Below, piece by piece: positions 23,621 through 36,100 of a DNA stretch of 64,000 nt (position 1 is the stretch's first letter; each line of letters opens with the position of its first letter). The notes beneath the pieces are model-generated. The model worked only from the letters and a program-made list of their open reading frames with translations. It did not search any database and was not told where the DNA came from. Source of the stretch: Adiantum capillus-veneris (taxonomy: Eukaryota; Streptophyta; Polypodiopsida; Polypodiales; Pteridaceae); the NCBI GenBank assembly GCA_014529385.2, contig CM043967.1:135876182-135940181 (forward strand). Direction: 5' to 3'. A program made the translations under genes and the position numbers.

Positions 23621-23814
23621 AGGTTGCAAGTAAAATGTCGATAGGAGAACCCGTCCCATAGTTATACGTATCCTTGCCATGAATGCTCCACCACTCGTCA
23701 CCCACCCTTGATCTCTATGCTCTATTTGTGATGTGGCAAACATGCATTGGCTTGTCTGATTGATCATTATTGGCAAGATTTGTATTGGAATTTGCTACGT
23801 TTCCCACTTGTGAC

Positions 23815-25180
23815 TGATGGGTGCTATTAATTAACACTAGATTGGTAACATGACACTTTTATGTCCTGCTAACCAAGCAATTTCCTAGAATTATTGTAGG
23901 AGATACTAATTTGTTTTTTGAATGTTTTATATTCACAAAGATGTATTATGAGTTGAAAAAAACTTGGAGTTTTTTTGGGCTATTTATTTTGGCTCTAACA
24001 TTGTGTTTGACAAGGATTTTCCAACCTAAACTGTCCTAGAAAATGTGTACTATTTTTTACAAATTTTAATAAAATTGGCCATAGACCACCCTAGAACACC
24101 CCTAAGTGGCTTTTAGGCTATTGCATAATTAGTCTTTTCCATTCTAAGGGTTTTCTAATGCTTCTAAGGCATGAAAAGCGTATATCATTTCAAAGTTATA
24201 GCCTAATTATAAAAAAATTACCATAGATTTAGAGAGAAATTTTACACTTTCATGTTTTTTTTGAATATGTCTACGCTATACGAGTGTACGTAGTTTTGAT
24301 TGTGCATATAGTCTCATAACTATACAAGGCTTCTTTCATGAGTTTTGGAGAACCGAATACCCCAAAGAGCTAAAAATACAAAGTCGAAAAGAAAATTCCA
24401 CTTTACCAAAATCACACTCATTTTGAATTAAAAATGTATTATGTTCAATATTGGTCAATACATTCAATGAACATTGTCAACTTCTAGCTTAGACCCATAT
24501 CTAAGCATACAGAACCAATTTGGGTATAAGTAGCTATTTTTCAAGGAGGCTAGGATGGCTACAATGTGGAACCTAATTTTTCCATTCTCAAAGTTTTTGT
24601 GCCTTGTGGTTCTCTCTAGAATGATCATAGTAAAGCATGTTTGCATGTCTTTGATAGTTTTTGGGTGTCAATATGAGGGTGAAGGACCAAGCTATAGCAA
24701 TAGACATGTTATATAGTGCATAATGTGGGTGTGGGCAAGCAAACATGGAGAATAGGTCAGTAGAATGCAAAAAATGCCACTTTTTTGTATCCAATTCTAC
24801 ACATAGTTTAAGAATTTTTGTGGCTATAGCAGCCATGTACTAAGACTAGGAACCCATTTAAGCTCATGGGAAAAATAGGTTTGTAGCATGAACAATTTTA
24901 TATATGGTGTACCATGGGGGTAACCATGAAAGTATGCTGTTTTTGATAAAATGAAGCACTCCCTTGGCTTTGGAAGCTTGTCATGACCAAGAAATCAAGA
25001 GACATGCATGTTAATTATTTTTCATAATTGGAGTGGGTTCTTAGCTTGAAGCTCATGTAAGGAGTTTTGGAAATTCACACATATACTATGAGTATTGAAT
25101 TTTTTCCCAAAACCTTGAAATGACACTTTTATGTCATGGTAGGTTACCAAACTAGTGTTAATGGTGCTATTGTATGTAAT
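23815..25180. repeat. Inverted repeat pair, possible non-autonomous DNA element
   Basis: TAACACTAGATTGGTAAC near 23835-23852 matches the reverse complement of GTTACCAAACTAGTGTTA near 25145-25162, and both ends carry GACACTTTTATGTC nearby. About 1.3 kb lies between, with no gene. The arms are imperfect and the exact ends and target duplication are not clear. Confidence 0.4.
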
Positions 25181-25250
25181 TGGAACTGAATTGGTTTGGC
25201 GGATGGAATATGCACTGGTATTGGAATTATTGGCTCTGATTGGCCCGTGG

Positions 25251-25748
25251 CTGAGATTGGACCCACGGCCTAATTTCATCATAAGTAGGATTTTACACTT
25301 CAAAATAAAAAACTAAGCATAGACACGGTATTGGGGTATCATTGCTAAGCATTTAGGTGCATTCTGGGTCGAAAACGACTAGGTCAAAAATCCACCACTG
25401 TTAATAATCGCAATTTTGGCACTTAACCGAAAGTGGGTTTTAAGGCCATAAGCATGTGTGATTAGGTCCTATAAACTTGTCCTAGAAGTTTCGTCACGTT
25501 TGGATGTCATATGATGCTGTAACGGATGTGATTTGTTTGTTGATGAGCGATTGGCTTTTGGTGATTTTAGTCAGTTGAGTGTAGCTTGAGTTAGATGCGA
25601 GTTGTTAGTTGTTTTTGAGAGATTGAAAACCTTTTGTAGCCTCTATGCACTAGTCGAGTCAGCTTCGTCCCATGGATTGACGATTTAATCGTGATTCTCG
25701 CTAAAATTGCAATAAGATAGAATAATGAGGTTAGACACGCGTCCCACA
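25251..25748 (+). repeat. 5' LTR remnant of the giant Gypsy
   Basis: From about 25258 to 25748 it matches 48688-49175 closely, both ending CGTCCCACA. The first 410 bp of the complete 3' LTR (48271-48680) have no counterpart upstream. The CACTA sequence expected on this side is also absent, so the left end appears deleted or rearranged. Confidence 0.85.
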
Positions 25749-25750
25749 TT

Positions 25751-25768
25751 TGGCACCGTTGTCGGGGA
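25751..25768 (+). other. Primer binding site, tRNA-Asp type
   Basis: TGGCACCGTTGTCGGGGA starts two bases after the LTR end. It differs at two bases from TGGCGCCGTTGCCGGGGA, the primer site used by Athila/Tat-type elements. Both differences are C/G to T/A changes. Confidence 0.82.
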
Positions 25769-27730
25769 TCGAAGAGACCTAAACTAGGGAAAAACACGAG
25801 CGTCTTGTGAAGTTATCCTTTAAGTTCCTCTATGATCTCATAGAGTAAAAACTTTCTTTTAGGGACCGCATAGCTTAAGATTGTCATCTTTTACTGTGTA
25901 GAGGTAGCTTGAAAGTAATCATACTTGTCGAGTGCCTTTAGGATTGTAGGATTGTAGAATTAGATTAAGATTTTGAGAATGATTGACAGACAAGACAACT
26001 CTTAAGATGAATGCTTAGGAAACTATAAAAAACAAGAAAACGAGTATTTGTGGATACTTTCCACAACCCCATTGCATGAGAACCTAGGAGTAGGGTAAGT
26101 AGGATCCGAGGTGGATTTCAAAACATTGCTCTCTCCAAAAGAATCATTGTGAGTTGTATTTGAAGTTGCTAAATTTCAGGTCTACGGCTAGAAATAGCAC
26201 AAAAAGACTCCAAACCACTCAATCCGACTAGAGAGTATGCTTAAAAGTTGTATGCACCAGTGGATAAGTTCAAGGACACTTTGAGGTAAAAATTTCAAGA
26301 GTTTACAAAAACTCAAATTATTTAATTTTTCTTGACATTTTAGGCCAAATTAAGTTTTGACTTGATTCATAGGCTTTAAAAAACTCATGAAAAACTGTCC
26401 ATGAAGAAAGTGCAAAAAATTGTTCACTTTGGGCATAAAGTAAATAATTGCGATTATGTACTTTCAGCTCAAATTTGACTAAGATTGATACCAGTGACTC
26501 ATTGCATGTGTAAAAACAACTTTTGTAAAGGCACAAAAGATTTCGATCACCAAACTGGCAAAAAAGTGGATAAAAACTAAAGTTTGTACTGACTTTCTGA
26601 AACTTGAGTGTAAATTGGGAAAAAATTTTCCAAACTCAATGAAATTTGATTCATAGGCTTGTATTGATGTGGTAAACATGTGTACATGCTCACTTGACCA
26701 AAAAGATGCAAAAATTTGCCAGTTATAAATAATTGCGATTATTTACATCTACCCTATTTTTCAACTTTTTTGACCAAGTTAGCATACCACTAGTTTTACC
26801 ATGTTGTAATAAGCCCACAAACCAAATTTAGCAAGATTTGAATCTTGGGATTATAAATTGTGACCAAAATTGCAAAGTTAGTTTGCGGACAAAAAATTGA
26901 TGACCATTTGACCAAAATTAGTCCAAACTTGATGAAACATGGCTAGAGACTTTAAGTTGAAGTGCTTAACATATGTGTGTCAAGATTGGGACAAAAACTT
27001 GCAAAACATTAGCTAGAGTAAATAATCACGATTATTTATATCTGCTTCAAAATTTGGTCATCTTGCATATTTTAGCATACCATAAGGTCAAGCATATCAA
27101 GTAGACCACATAAATCAATTTTGTCGAAATTTGGATCACAAAAGTGAGACTTAGGCCAGATTCTTGAAATTAGAGTCTGCGGACACGAAACAGTTGATAA
27201 AATTGAACATATTTTGTCTAAACTTGTTGAAACTTGTCCAAGGACCTTAACTGGTTGTGTACTTGGAAAATCAAGCCAAAAGGGTAAAAATTTGATAAAA
27301 GTAAATAATCGAAATTATTTACTACTGCTACACAGAGCCACCTATTTTGACTTTTGAGCTTGTACAATGTTAAACCAACATAATACAAGGCCACCGAGAA
27401 AGTTTGGGTTCAATCGGATCCAAATTGGTACATGTTCACTCAGTTTTCAAGTTGCAGATTAGTCCTTTGATTTTTACCCTAGGCGAGTTTGAAAATTGCA
27501 ACGGTTGATTCAATTAGCTCGATTTGCAGTGATACACAGACCAATCACAATAGTTAGCAAAAAATATACTGTCTTTGTGAAAAAATAGATAACTTGTTCA
27601 AATTTGTACAGGAATCAGGTTGCAGACGAGGAATCGGTAGCTTGACAGAAGTGCAATCCAGTCAGGTGGAAGAAATTGACAACAAGTCAATCCAAAGGTA
27701 AGTACTCTATCTAGGGCTTCATAAGTCTAT
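25769..27730 (+). other. Leader of the giant Gypsy with a 287-bp-period array
   Basis: Non-coding AT-rich leader. From 26440 a near-palindrome of the form AATAATCGCGATTATT returns at 26440, 26725, 27018 and 27301 (spacing 285, 293, 283). Between the copies only scattered similarity remains (for example a TTAGCATACC segment and a GTCCAAACTTGATGAAAC segment), so these are old tandem repeats whose palindromic core has been kept. No ORF1 of the Ogre kind is visible. Confidence 0.8.
26440..27322. repeat. Periodic palindrome array, leader copy
   Basis: Four sites: 26440-26461, 26725-26746, 27018-27039 and 27301-27322. Cores read TTGCGA, TTGCGA, TCACGA and TCGAAA. The first three are each one CpG transition away from TCGCGA. 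Confidence 0.88.
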
Positions 27731-30312
27731 ATGAACCTTAGATCTGGTCGTATACTAGGAAATCAGGGCATACTTGGTGAAACCTCCAGTAGAGTATCCA
27801 CTAAAGGAAGCGTGAATCAAGGCAATTCCTTGCACACTATCCCTGAAGAAGTATCAGACACTTTTTCTGATTCGACGCTCGAAATGTCTTCCTATTCGAC
27901 TCATTTGGAAACTGGAACGACAATGTGCTATAAGCATATACTCTCTTTTTATAAGACTAATCGCCATGGAGCTCAGGTTTACCTGGATCCTAACGAAGAG
28001 TATTCCATTCGCATTGATGACCATGGTATTGAGTTCAAAGAATAGATTAGGCCAAACAAACAAGGAAAAATGTACATGGATCGAAATGGAACTCAATATT
28101 TACAACTCAAAGACCCTGACATGATAGACAAATGGGGTTTAGAAGTAAATACCATAATTCTAGATATGGCCACAAAACAAGGATTACCAACCTTACAATT
28201 TGAGGGATACGATCAAGTTGATTTAAAGCCCTTGAACCGGCTTAGTACTGATAATCCTAGGATCGGAGTCTATTGTTGGGAGGATAGAAACGTAAAAGAT
28301 CTTTTGTGGACATTGCATGCCAAATTAGGACAACTAACGGCCATGAAGATCATCTATATCTTCAAGATCAAAGATAAGGGATCAACAGATCTACCAACCT
28401 ACCTGTTTAGGTATTGTTATAACAACAACTTTGTTATGATGACTCCTGAGAAGGTAGAACAAACCAAATACCAAGGGTATTCCATAAGGGATTGGATATT
28501 GGGACAAGGGCCAGAAACAATTCCAAGAGATGATCATCGTGAGAGATCTTCTGAGAGTAATGTTAAGAAACCAGAAACCACCTCATCACGCAGAACACCG
28601 GGTGACACTAAGGCCAGTCCAGGGCTACATGAGTCACTATTTCCAATAGACTGGTTTGAAGGATTTGAAATAGGACCGACTACCAGGAGACTGGGAGTTG
28701 AACCAAATAGATGCGTCAGACCAGCTGATTTTCAAAAATGGGTCAGAAAGTACAATGGATCCGGGGATCCATATGACCACTTAGCAAGCTTTAAGCAAGT
28801 GCTAAGAGAAGAACGCATATTCGATTTCCATACTCAATTCGAGGGGTTTGGAATGACATTAGAAGAAAAAGCATTAACATGATTCCAAAATATTCCAGCA
28901 AGGTCAATCATGGACTTAAACACATTAGCTCAAGGATTTGTAGCTTCTTGTTCCAAAACAGGGATCAGACACAATATCTACAGCTTTAAATAGAAACATG
29001 GTGAGTCGAATGAAACAATACATTGCTAGATGCCCAGGGCTAGAGATACCTGCAAAAGAACAACTAGTATCATTGTTTCTAGAGAGACTGCTAAACAAAG
29101 AACTTCATGCTATACTCTATAGCAAGAAGCATACAACCCTAGAAGAGCATGTGTCAAATGCTATTGACTTAGGGGACAATTGTGATATTTTCAATGAAAA
29201 ATATGTCCCTAAGGATAACCAAAGTGAGAAGACAACATCCACTAAACCAGCACAAGTGGGAACAGCTGTTGCATCAACACTTTCAGCCATAGAACTTACA
29301 TGCTCAAAAGGATGAATGACATGATGAATAACATGCAAAAGTCACCTATCAGGGGACTAGGACAAGGGATACCTCAATAGGGACAACCAATTAGACCGCA
29401 AAAATGGTGTGCAATTGAGGGTAAATGGACCAACCATGAGGCCAATGAGTGTTATTTCCGACCAAAGTATGATGAGAATGTTCAGTACGCGCCCATGAGG
29501 CCACAAGGATAACCCATGTATAGATACCAGCCTAACATGGCACAGCTCAAAGACCACCGATGGGTATGGAGAGACCTCAACCCGTGTTGGGTCAACAACC
29601 TTCGTATCCAGGACATAATGTAGTGCTTGTAAAGTACATGCATTCAGAAGGAGTCATAGATGAACAAGCACTAGTGCTTGTTACACCCTATGCTGAGCCT
29701 AGTCCATCTACAATAATGGTAGAAGGAGATTGGTATAATTCACATCCACCACCAATGGAAGAACCTGTGACTTATGCTCCACCAGAGCTTGCACCAATGT
29801 ATTATATGGCTAATCAAGGTGTTAGAACTCCTATGGTAAGACCCATGATTAAGCTAAGAATAGGAAACTGTCATAACTGTGGTGCAGATGATCATTGGAA
29901 AAATGAATGCCCAGAGCCTGACAAAAACCTCAAGGCGATTGAAGCTTATTGCAAACAATGCTGCAAAAAGGGAGGACACTTCCTGGAAGATTTTCCAAAA
30001 AATCCATTAAACAAAGGGAACATAGTAGTAAACATAGTCCAAATGATACCTAGTAGCTCATCTAAGAGTGATCCGATTGTCCCAATCAAGGTAATCACTA
30101 GAGCCCATGCTAAGAAAAAGAAACATAACTCCTTCGATGATTCAGAGAACACAAAAGTTGCTTTTCAAAAGACCAAAATAAGCAGAAGCAAAAGGTATGA
30201 GATGAGAAAACAAAAACAACGAGCTAAAATTGAGGAGAAAGCAAAACAACTATTCCAGGAAAATGTGAAAGAACCTAGAAGTGAAATCAAAGAAACAATT
30301 GTAAAATCTTGA
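27731..30312 (+). pseudogene. gag of the giant Gypsy
   Basis: The frame begins MNLRSGRILGNQG at 27731 and after one stop (28043) continues to 28882. It carries ADFQKWVRKYNGSGDPYDHL and LREERIFDFHTQFEGFG, the core of the plant Gypsy Gag domain. A shift moves it to 28998-29315 (MKQYIARCPGLEIPAKEQLV), and another to 29560-30312. There CHNCGADDHWKNEC forms a CCHC zinc knuckle (about 29873), followed by a second Cys cluster (CKQCCKKGGHF) and the ITRAHAKKKK segment that marks the Gag-protease junction in Tat-type elements. A Lys/Glu-rich tail ends the frame. Confidence 0.87.
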
Positions 30313-32732
30313 GGATCAATTTTGGTTGATAAAACTTTTGAGCCTATTAATGCAGCCTTGGAAGCTTACCAAGCAAGACTTAAAGCAGGCCAAAACATGG
30401 AAAAAAAATGGAAAAACTATCCTTCTCCAGACATGGAAGTAGCTAAGCTTGAAGCTTATCAAAATTTGGTAAGAATCACACAGAAGTTGCTAAAAAAATA
30501 GAAACCCAAGCTCAAAAGTATGGCAAAACCTGAGGAGCTTGTGGTAAGAGACACTAAAGAAAAATCCAAAGTGGTGGTAGAACCCACCTTGAAACAAAAG
30601 AGCCAGAACTTATAGTGCCGACAACGAAGATGCCTTAGACAAAATTCCATTTGTAGAAGAAGAACGACCAGGACACTTATGGGAAGAATTTAGAGAGATC
30701 AATGATGGGAGCCTAACTCTAAAGTCAACTCCTATAGAGAAAGTTTGGTTAGACAACCTACCTCTTGATATGGACATGGATGTACAATCCCTGTACGGGG
30801 ATTGCGGATCTGAAGCTTCAGAAATGTCTAATCCATTGACCTTGAAAACACTACCCTCTTACTTGGGAGATAACAAAGATGAATCCATAGTGTGTAAGAC
30901 CACTCAAGTAAAAAGAGTGGAACAAATCCTGGAAGTAGACAATATTCATTTAATCATGTCTACACCCATCCAACGCACTCTTACTTTGGGAGACTGTTAA
31001 AAATCAGACCATATTTATGGAGTGATCTACAGAAAACTCTAGAGAAGGTGGGATAACGGGGCTCATCGTAAAAAAATTGAAAAAGTTAAAACACGAAATG
31101 GACAATAAAGAGATTCAATCTGTTCCGATGAACAAAGTTGGAGAATATTACGAAGGTGAAGAAGGAAACACCACCCTTCTATTGAAATATAAGGACATTG
31201 AAACCATGGCAATATTGAATAGTGGAGCAGGCATAGCCATAGCTATAAAAACAGTATGGGAATCCTGGGGACAACCAGCTATTAGACAAACTAGAATAAA
31301 ATTGCAATTGGCTGACGAACACATTAAAAGACCATTAGGGCTGCTTGAAAAAGTGATAGTCAATTCCTGTGGATTGAATATCAACACACTTTTGGCATAG
31401 TAGACTTTGGGAAAAAATTCAATTACGAAATCATATGACCTTTCATGCGGCAGGTACAACTTATCCAAGATTGGGGAAACAACTATCTGTACTTGAAGCA
31501 AGTGGCAGCTATAACTAGGGTTAATTTAAAATCTCACACTTATAGAGATGTCATGAAAACACCCATAAAAGAGTTTGATTCAGTCTCTTCTGCTGAAACT
31601 AAGCTTCCATCTTGGTTAAACAAAGACACTTCTATTTGGATATGCGAAGCTTCAGAAAATGGAAGTATAAAAAGAGAAGAATGTATTTTAGAAAGAAATT
31701 GCACAGACGAAGTCTATGTACCTGAACCCTTTCTAGAGCATTTGTTTGAGCCATTTGAGTGGACTCAAATTTTAGTGACAATGGATATATGTGTGAATAC
31801 GTCTATGCCTACTCAATTTCGCAATGAGGATGGCTACGACATAAATCCTATCCAAATGATTTCAACCCTCCACATTGAAGATGAAATTGAGGAACCCAAG
31901 GACTTAATGAAAGCTCAACAAGTCTCTTTAGATCTCTACTACAATGCAACAGATGAGTTAGACGAACGCTCAGCTACCTCAAAAGATTCGGGGTCAGAAA
32001 AAGAACATGTGAGAGCTAAGCTACTCCTAAAAGAAGGGGAGGAAAAGTTTTTTGACTTTCCTAACCAGAAATCGAGAAGACAAAAATGGTATAGATAAAA
32101 AAGAGACCAGAAACGTGAAAACAAGACCTATGCCATCAGTCTCACAGTTCTTGATGTAGATAGATGCACATGATTGTGTCAAGGACAAAATCACTGGAAG
32201 ATATCCTTCAAACGAAAACCTAGCAATGTCAAAAACATTGAGAAAAACGAGGAAGGATACTCAAGAAAAACCAAAAAAACAGGAAAAGGAGTCAACCATG
32301 ACACGAGTTGAACAGAAAAATAAGTATCAAGAGTTGAAAAAAGATTGAAAGGAGATATATACAACCAAAATGGAAACCACAGAAGAGGATGGTAAATATG
32401 TAATGAGTGTTTCATCCCATTACAAAAGATATACTCTCCAAGACCGAAAAATCATAGTAGAACAACCTGTTAGAGAACTACAAAAACAAGGTGAGTCCTA
32501 CGAAGGGCCGGAAAATGTAATGAGTGTTCCATCCCATTACAAAAGATATACTCTCCAAGACCGAAAAATCATAGTAGAACAACCTGTTAGAGAACTACAA
32601 AAACAAGGTGAGTCCTACAAAGGGCCCGAAAACGTGCAAAAGATAAATTTGGTTGAACCAGGAGAAGAACCTAGGCCTGCCTACATTGCAAATGACCTAA
32701 CATAAGAAGAAGAAGAAGAGCTTTTACTAAGC
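30313..32732 (+). pseudogene. Protease region of the giant Gypsy, active-site Asp replaced
   Basis: After a Lys/Glu-rich linker, 31077-31400 encodes IETMAILNSGAGIAIAIKT. The protease motif should read DSGAG, but Asp is Asn here (AAT at 31218), so this copy is inactive. The second protease region, IVDFGKKFNYEII then PFMRQVQLIQDWGNNYLYLK (31400-31500), lies in a shifted frame. An acidic linker with LEHLFEPFEWTQI runs to 32098. At 32400-32633 a 117-bp segment (39 codons, HYKRYTLQDRKIIVEQPVRE) is present twice in tandem and in frame, just before RT. Confidence 0.83.
32400..32633. repeat. 117-bp tandem duplication before RT
   Basis: TAATGAGTGTT(T/C)CATCCCAT starts at 32401 and again at 32518; the two copies differ at few bases. 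The frame is kept (39 codons). Confidence 0.95.
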
Positions 32733-34074
32733 TTGCTAAAAGAATACCGAGATATCTTTACTTGGTCTTACAAGAATCTCAAGGGTGTTAATCCAAAAAT
32801 CTATCAACATACCATATCCATGAGAGATGATGCAAAACCAAGTAGACAAAGGCCATACACATATAATGAGACATTTGCTACGAAGATCAAAGAAGAGATT
32901 GAGAAACTAAAGGAAACCGAATTCATTTATGAAATTGAACACACAGATTGGGTGTCTCCAATTGTGGTCATACCCAAGAAGAATGGAAATTACGAGTGTG
33001 TGTCAACCTCAAGAAAGTGAATGCAGCTACCATTAGAGACAACTTTTCTCTTCCAATCACTGAGCATGTGTTAGAACGAGTTGCAGGAAAAGAAGCTTAC
33101 AGCTTCTTAGATGGATTTTCGGGATACAATCAACTTTTGGTTGACCCAAAAGATCAGCAGAAAACTGCTTTTGCAACGGAATGGGGTATTTTTGCCTATT
33201 GGATTATGCCCTTTGGGTTAACTACCGCTCCTGCCACATTTCAAAGATTGATGAATCATGCTTTTAAAGAATATCTAAGGAAATATTGTAAGTATATATG
33301 AATGATCTATGCGTACATTCATCAATCCGAGCTGATCATTTTGAACATCTCAAAAAAGTATTCGAAAAATATAGACTTTATAAGATTTGCTTAAATCCTG
33401 AAAAGTGCAAATTCATGGGTAGACAAGGAAAAATTCTTGGACATATAGTGTCTAAAAATGGCATAGCTATGGATATGGATAAAATTCATGTTATTGCTAA
33501 TTTTCCTAGACCAACAACAGTCAAGCGGGTTCAAGCCTTCATGGGACATTATGGATATTACAGACGGTTCATTTACATGTACGCTATAATTGCAAAACCC
33601 ATGTATAGCTTGATTACACACTTTGAATGGACTGATGAGTGTGAAGAATCCTTCATGAAGCTTCAGCAAGCTCTCACCTCAGCTCCAATATTGAAAGCAC
33701 CAGATTGGAATAAGATATTTCACATACATGCAGATGCTTCCAATTTTTCCATAGGGTGTATACTAGCTTAACCAGGAGACGGGAAAATTGATATTCCTAT
33801 TTCTTATGCTAGCCGGAAGTTGAACGTGGCAGAAAATAATTATAGCACCACCAAAAGGGAAGGATTAGGAATGATCTATGCCATAAAAACGTATAGGCAT
33901 TACCTATTAGCAAACAAATTTATGTTCTTTGTGGACCACCAAGCCTTATTATACTTGGTCAACAAGCCATGCATCACAGGAAGAATAGTGAGATGGTTCA
34001 TCATTCTTCTGGAATTTGATTTCACTGTGGTTGTAAAAAAGGGCACTACTCATCACAGAGCAGATCATTTGTGA
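32733..34074 (+). pseudogene. Reverse transcriptase and RNase H of the giant Gypsy
   Basis: Fingers and palm: EYRDIFTWSYKNLKGVNP, ISMRDDAKPSRQRPY, DWVSPIVVIPKKNG, and after a shift VNLKKVNAATIRDNFSLP, YSFLDGFSGYNQLLV and FGLTTAPATFQRLMNHAF. The catalytic box reads YMNDLCVHS (33295-33320) where YMDD or YIDD is expected: a shift falls here and the first Asp is Asn. Thumb and connection follow (VQAFMGHYGYYRRFI). RNase H has HIHADASNFSIGCIL, a stop at about 33772, SYASRKLNVAENNYSTTKRE and FVDHQALLYLVNKP, ending THHRADHL then a stop. Catalytic residues of RNase H are visible. The gene is dead through shifts, stops and the Asp to Asn change. Confidence 0.92.
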
Positions 34075-34302
34075 AGGATTGTTTCAAGGGAATCATCTAA
34101 AGGAGTAGAAGATGATCTACCGGATGCATATTTGTTCTCCATGGAAATGATACCTCGATGGTCGGAAAATATGGTATCATTGATGACCATAGCTCAAGTG
34201 GATTCACAAATACCACTTCCTATTACAATCGGATTAATTGAGCAATCGGCTATGTATCAATTACTAGTTGGTAGGCTATACAAAAGAAATTGATATGGAA
34301 TA

Positions 34303-35930
34303 TTGTTTTTATGCATTAATCTTGAAGAGAAAAACCAAGACCTAAATCAAGCACATGTTACCATAGTGGGGCTTCACTTAGCAGAAGACCAAACTATGCA
34401 AAGGATCTTGAGACTTGGAGTATTTTGGCCAACTATGAGGAGTGATGTTTCCTCTTATGTAAAGGACTGTCCTCAATGTAAAAAAAACACCCATACCTCA
34501 CGTATTTTTTTTTCAAATGTCACCTGTTCCTAAGTGGAGTAACTATCTAGTTACTTACTTATTGAGCCAAACATTTCCTCAGGATATGAGTAAACACCGT
34601 CAAAGAGCAGTTGAAACTGAAGCAAGAGACTATGATCTTATTGGAAATCAATTGTATCGGAGAGGTAAGGGTCAACATTTTCATCTTTGTGAAAATGAAG
34701 ACAAATATATTCCGAATATAGAATACGCACATGCCGGATTAGCTGGAGGTCACTTTTCTAGTGTGACTACCGCAAGAGAAATCTTGATGGCAGGCATATG
34801 GTGACCAACACTTTTTGCAAATGCCAAAGAATATGTTCAAAGATGTGATGCTTGTTAATGAGAAAAAAATGCTAACATGAGTAGATAGCATCCGCTTAAG
34901 ATCAATGATGGGAGCTAGATCTTTCACAAAATGGGGTATAGATTTTGTTGGGCCAATACAACCACCTGCTTATAGAACCCAAGCTCAATATATCATTGTA
35001 GCTACAGATTATTTGACTAAGTGGACCGAGGCTAAAGAAACTCAAAAGAATGATGCCAGAACCACTGCCGCATTCTTATATGAGTATGTGTTCACAAGAT
35101 ATGGACTGCCAATAGAAATTGTCAGTGATAGGGGAACTCATTTCCTCAATGAGGTAATCGAGTATTTTCTTAATGAATTTATGGTCATCCATAACAAATT
35201 AGCTCTGTATCACAAGAAATTATTATATGAGTATGTGTTCACAAGATATGGACTGCCAATAGAAATTGTCAGTGATAGGGGAACTCATTTCCTCAATGAG
35301 GTAATCAAGTATCTGCTTAATGAATTTATGGTCATCCATAACAAATTAGCTCCCTATCACCAACAAGCAAACGGACAAGCTGAGCATACGAATAAGATTC
35401 TTAGCTCCGTATTGACTAAAGTGGTTAGTTAAGGAAGGACAGACTAGGAAATGAATCTCCATGCAGCTCTATGGGCTTATCGAGATTCATTTAAAACAAC
35501 TTTAAATGCTACACCCTTTAGCCTTGTTTATGGTCTTGATGCCATACTGCCAATAGAATTTCTTTTGCCAACACTAAGGGTAGCAAAGGATCTCGAGTGG
35601 AATGGACATGAATTGTCAGAGAGACTTGAAGATTTAGAGAAGCTAGATGAGCAAAGGCTAATTGTTGTAGCTCACATCTATGCACAAAAGCGAAAACAAA
35701 AAAAGTTTTTTGATTCCCATCTAATTACAAAAATCTTCAAAAAAGGGGACTTAGTTCTAGTCTATTCCCTTAAGCAACACATTCCCAAGTTTAAGAAAAA
35801 GGAAAACGGACCGTTTATCATTGAAGATGTATCTCCACGTGGATAAGTTAAGTTGTCCACCCTAGGTGGTGAACCAATGGCTAGTTAGATTAGCGGGTAC
35901 CGTTTAAAGAAGTACAATTTGCAACTAACC
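34303..35930 (+). pseudogene. Integrase of the giant Gypsy with internal duplication and two zinc modules
   Basis: Two His-His-Cys-Cys-type modules precede the core: HVTIVGLHL...CPQC (34354-34485) and HAGLAGGHF...CDAC (34730-34857, with a Trp-to-stop at IW*P). The catalytic core begins FTKWGIDFVGPIQPP (34923), with the first Asp present. The segment bearing the second Asp (YGLPIEIVSDRGTHFLNEVI) occurs twice through a 147-bp in-frame duplication (35076-35369). The Glu follows in YHQQANGQAEHTNK. The C-terminal part has ATPFSLVYGLDAILPIEF and GDLVLVYSLKQH (35750), then GGEPMAS and YRLKKYN. An insert of 49 residues between the catalytic residues would probably disrupt folding. Confidence 0.9.
35076..35369. 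repeat. 147-bp tandem duplication inside the integrase core
   Basis: TTATATGAGTATGTGTTCAC starts at 35076 and 35223. The copies differ at several bases and keep the frame (49 codons). Confidence 0.95.
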
Positions 35931-36100
35931 AAAGAATTGCTAGAAAGAATGCATGCTGCCAAGCAAAGGAAGATAAAACGATAGCAGGTTATTGATGAAG
36001 CTCAAGAAGAAGCTCTGCTTCGGGTGCTCAAAAGGAAAGCTGCTCTCAAGAATCAACAAATACCTATTCCCATCAATACACTAGAAATAGATGACCGACA

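Noticed and set aside
26440-27322. Regularly spaced palindromes as a CRISPR-like array
   Set aside because: Spacing of 283-294 bp, diverged repeated units between sites and a plant retroelement setting do not fit CRISPR.
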